A program made the position numbers and the translations under genes. 8,117 nucleotides of DNA from Syntrophorhabdaceae bacterium PtaU1.Bin034 (lineage in GTDB: Bacteria > Desulfobacterota_G > Syntrophorhabdia > Syntrophorhabdales > WCHB1-27): positions 1 through 8,117 of the forward strand of contig MVRP01000189.1 in assembly GCA_002067405.1 (NCBI GenBank), given 5' to 3'. Positions within the stretch are counted from its first letter, which is position 1. Each line of letters opens with the position of its first letter. Positions 5,942-8,117 of this stretch are shown in pieces. The notes under the pieces were generated by a model. The model did no database searches, was not told where the DNA came from, and saw nothing but the letters and a program-made list of their open reading frames with translations.

Positions 5942-6565
5942 TTGAGTGGGTTGAACGGGGATGGATTCCTTGTTCAACCTGTTCTGTTTACTCAAACTTG
6001 CCCAGCCAATTTCATGATCAAAGAATGGGACATCCTTAGCTCTCGGTTAGATAAGGATTACCGCATTTTCAAAATCAGTGTCGATCAGGCGGTCTCGCCG
6101 AGGACACACCACACGAACGAATTCTACCGATTGGAGTCGGGTAACTGGGTAAATGTCATTTGTCTTACCCCTTCGAATGACGTAGTGATGATACGGCAGT
6201 ACCGGCACGGCTCCCGCAGGGTCACGCTTGAAATACCGGGCGGCCTTATTGACGAAACCGACCCGTGTCAGGCCGCAGTAAGAGAACTGGCCGAAGAGAC
6301 GGGGTACGAGGGCGACCCGGTGAGTCTCCTCGGCTCGGTCAACCCCAACCCTGCGATCTTCAACAACCTCTGTTACACGTATCTTGTGGAAAATGCGCAG
6401 AAGACCCGTGCGGTGTCGCTCGATCTTAACGAGGATATCGAGGTCGAACTTATCCCGCTCACCCGTATTCCCTCAATCATTGTCTCGGGCCAGATCGATC
6501 ACGCCCTCGTCATCGTTGCCTTTTACCTCTATTTTCAAAAATCCGGCTTTCCAGGACAACTATGA
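5942..6565 (+). CDS. Nudix hydrolase (ADP-sugar pyrophosphatase-like)
   Basis: Nudix enzymes hydrolyse nucleoside diphosphates linked to another group. From the TTG start the protein is 207 residues. The strand before the box is TLEIPGG (95-101), and the box core RELAEETGY (114-122) keeps both metal-binding glutamates (118, 119). Downstream, NPNPAIFNN (134-142) resembles the proline-containing loop of ADP-ribose-pyrophosphatase-like members, but the substrate is not determined. The first half of the box is odd: from the second Gly to the Arg it is one residue short, or, in canonical register, Thr106 replaces the usual Glu. The TTG at 5942 has a well-placed AGGA (5931-5934, 7 nt gap). The in-frame ATG at 6014 (Met25) has no ribosome site but fits the family better. 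The gene overlaps moeA-mobB by ATGA. Confidence 0.88.
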   Translation: MSGLNGDGFLVQPVLFTQTCPANFMIKEWDILSSRLDKDYRIFKISVDQAVSPRTHHTNEFYRLESGNWVNVICLTPSNDVVMIRQYRHGSRRVTLEIPGGLIDETDPCQAAVRELAEETGYEGDPVSLLGSVNPNPAIFNNLCYTYLVENAQKTRAVSLDLNEDIEVELIPLTRIPSIIVSGQIDHALVIVAFYLYFQKSGFPGQL

Positions 6566-8007
6566 GTGTCACGGACATCTTCGGCCTTATCGACAGGCGC
6601 GTCCGTCCTTTGGGCACTGAGGTCATTCCTCTCATTGCCTGCCCCGGCAGGGTATCGGCTCGGGCCATAAATGCACCCCGGGACCTGCCCCCTTTCGATG
6701 TATCGGCCCTTGACGGATACGCGGTAAAAGGAGAAGGTAGTACATTCAGGATCACGGCTGTTCTGGAGCCTTTCGGGCGAAGCACAAGCCCTGGCCGGGG
6801 AGAAGCGGTCTTTGTGCCGACGGGAGGTCGCGTACCTTCACACACGAGATTTGTCATGCGGGAGCACGTGCTGGAAAAGACGAATGAGATCGTTCTCCAG
6901 ACAGAGGCAGACGAAAGAAAGGCGACAAAAAAGGGCGATTGGCTCCGGAAGGGAACACTCCTTGTGGACCGGGGAGAGGTTATTTCTCCATCCGCCATGG
7001 CATTGCTCGCCATGGCAGGACATGACGCGCTCCACGTATTTCGACGGCCCGCAGTCGCAATTATCACCACAGGCAACGAGGTAAAAGAAGGGCGGATAGC
7101 CAATTCCAACACATTTCTCCTTGCAGGTCTGGTTCAAAGGGACGGGGGTGAACTCATGGGTTTTGAACTGGCCGACGATGAGGAGGAAGAGATAAGAGGG
7201 CTGGTTGATCGTTTCAGCTCTTCGGCCGATCTCCTTATCCTGACAGGAGGCACCTCCAGAGGAAGGAAGGATCTGACAAAACAGGCTATCAAGCGATGCG
7301 GTGGGCGGTTCTACCTTGAATCGCCACCCATTACTCCCGGTAAAACAATGGCATTCGGCAAGAAGGACGGGGCATTTTTCCATATTCTTCCGGGCAACCC
7401 GACAGTAATAGAGACGCTCTACGATCTCTTCGTGAAGAGGACCCTTTTCAGACTGTCAGGACGGGCCTTCAAAAGGGAAGCGGATGAACGAATCGACAAC
7501 ATAAGGCTGCCGGTGGTCTCTTTTATCGGCAGATCGAATACCGGGAAGACCACCCTCGTAGAGCGATTGATACCCCTGCTCGTATCGAGGGGGATAAGGA
7601 TCGCCACTATAAAGCATCATCACCTGGAGGATTTCGAGATCGATCAGGAAGGGAAGGACAGCTACAGGCATAAAAAGGCGGGCGCCCGGATTGCCATGAT
7701 CGCATCAGCGAAGAAAATCGCCCTGGTCGAGGATGTGGAGCGCGATCTCGGCCTTCACGAGATACGTGCCAGATATGTAAGAGACGTGGATCTTTTCATC
7801 GCAGAGGGATTCAAAGAAGAGAAAGTGCCGAAGATCGAGGTTTACAATTATAGTGAGGCCAAACCTCCCCTGGCGACAAACGACAGCGACCTCCTTGCCA
7901 TCGTCTCCGACAGGTCCGTCACGGCATCCGTACCGGTCTTTCTGAGAGACGACATCGAAAGAATAGCTGATTTCATCGTCAAACATTTCAAACTCGGCAG
8001 GAAATAA
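6562..8007 (+). CDS. MoeA-MobB fusion, molybdopterin cofactor biosynthesis
   Basis: The N-terminal ~300 residues are MoeA, which inserts molybdate (or tungstate) into adenylylated molybdopterin. Motifs are PPFDVSALDGYAV (43-55), GDW (125-127), TTGNEV (169-174), TGGTSRGRKD (228-237), ITPGK (257-261) and LPGNP (276-280). The C-terminal ~165 residues are MobB, a GTP-binding accessory factor for guanine-dinucleotide cofactor synthesis: P-loop GRSNTGKT (323-330), GKDSYRHKKAGA (364-375) and AEGFKEEKVPKIEVYN (414-429). The MoeA part ends shortly after LPGNP, so the usual ~80-90-residue C-terminal domain (domain IV) is missing and MobB takes its place. The ATG overlaps the Nudix stop by ATGA, with AGGA at 6553-6556. 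The fusion is intact, with no frameshift seen; it is the last gene visible in the operon. Confidence 0.94.
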   Translation: MSVTDIFGLIDRRVRPLGTEVIPLIACPGRVSARAINAPRDLPPFDVSALDGYAVKGEGSTFRITAVLEPFGRSTSPGRGEAVFVPTGGRVPSHTRFVMREHVLEKTNEIVLQTEADERKATKKGDWLRKGTLLVDRGEVISPSAMALLAMAGHDALHVFRRPAVAIITTGNEVKEGRIANSNTFLLAGLVQRDGGELMGFELADDEEEEIRGLVDRFSSSADLLILTGGTSRGRKDLTKQAIKRCGGRFYLESPPITPGKTMAFGKKDGAFFHILPGNPTVIETLYDLFVKRTLFRLSGRAFKREADERIDNIRLPVVSFIGRSNTGKTTLVERLIPLLVSRGIRIATIKHHHLEDFEIDQEGKDSYRHKKAGARIAMIASAKKIALVEDVERDLGLHEIRARYVRDVDLFIAEGFKEEKVPKIEVYNYSEAKPPLATNDSDLLAIVSDRSVTASVPVFLRDDIERIADFIVKHFKLGRK

Positions 8008-8117
8008 CACAAACGCCCACACCGCTTCCTCTTTCCCTACCTTCCCCTGCCCCTCCGCCCCTCCGCTTTTTGCTCTTTTATTCCTCCGCTCCTCCGCTCT
8101 TTTTCTCCTCTGCCCTC
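8008..8117. other. Pyrimidine-rich tail with short tandem repeats
   Basis: After the moeA-mobB stop the plus strand is almost entirely C and T. It contains two adjacent copies of CCCTCCGC (8051-8066) and two of CCTCCGCT (8083-8098). No gene, promoter or hairpin terminator is visible before the window ends. It may be simple intergenic low-complexity sequence or the edge of a longer repeat. Confidence 0.6.

Overview
The window (about 53% G+C by eye) looks like chromosomal DNA of a strictly anaerobic bacterium. Three things support this: a class III (oxygen-sensitive, glycyl-radical) ribonucleotide reductase, a pyruvate:ferredoxin oxidoreductase-type gamma subunit, and molybdenum/tungsten cofactor genes. 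The gene families are compatible with a deltaproteobacterial (Desulfobacterota-like, possibly syntrophic) lineage. That placement is an inference from gene content and style, not something the sequence proves. No phage, transposase, CRISPR array, tRNA or rRNA was found.

Layout. Positions 1-217 hold two identical 75-bp direct repeats (1-75 and 143-217) separated by 67 bp that can form stem-loops. The second copy runs into the nrdD gene and encodes its last 18 residues. nrdD itself occupies 161-2245 on the minus strand. Positions 2246-2615 are gene-free and regulatory. They hold a strong sigma-70-like nrdD promoter with an A-tract upstream, two NrdR boxes exactly 31 bp apart, a block of nested palindromes (2417-2485), and a probable terminator for the operon to the right. 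Next, on the minus strand, is a two-gene unit: a galT-like nucleotidyltransferase (2858-3886) followed by a 77-residue two-helix membrane protein (2616-2849).

Divergent from galT, across only 50 bp, a plus-strand operon starts: cysS (3937-5373), a lone porG-type gamma subunit (5370-5918), a Nudix hydrolase (5942-6565) and a MoeA-MobB fusion (6562-8007). Two junctions are 4-bp ATGA overlaps, so the genes are very likely co-transcribed and translationally coupled. The cysS promoter sits so close to its start codon that the mRNA may be leaderless. The final 110 bp are pyrimidine-rich with short tandem repeats.

Functionally the nrdD block supplies dNTPs anaerobically and appears to be under NrdR control. 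The cysS operon mixes translation (Cys-tRNA), ferredoxin-linked 2-oxoacid metabolism, nucleotide housekeeping and molybdopterin cofactor maturation. No single shared pathway is evident. I see no wholly new system. The items most worth a second look are the repeat that forms the nrdD C-terminus, the well-formed NrdR operator, the MoeA-MobB fusion lacking the MoeA C-terminal domain, and the possible leaderless cysS.
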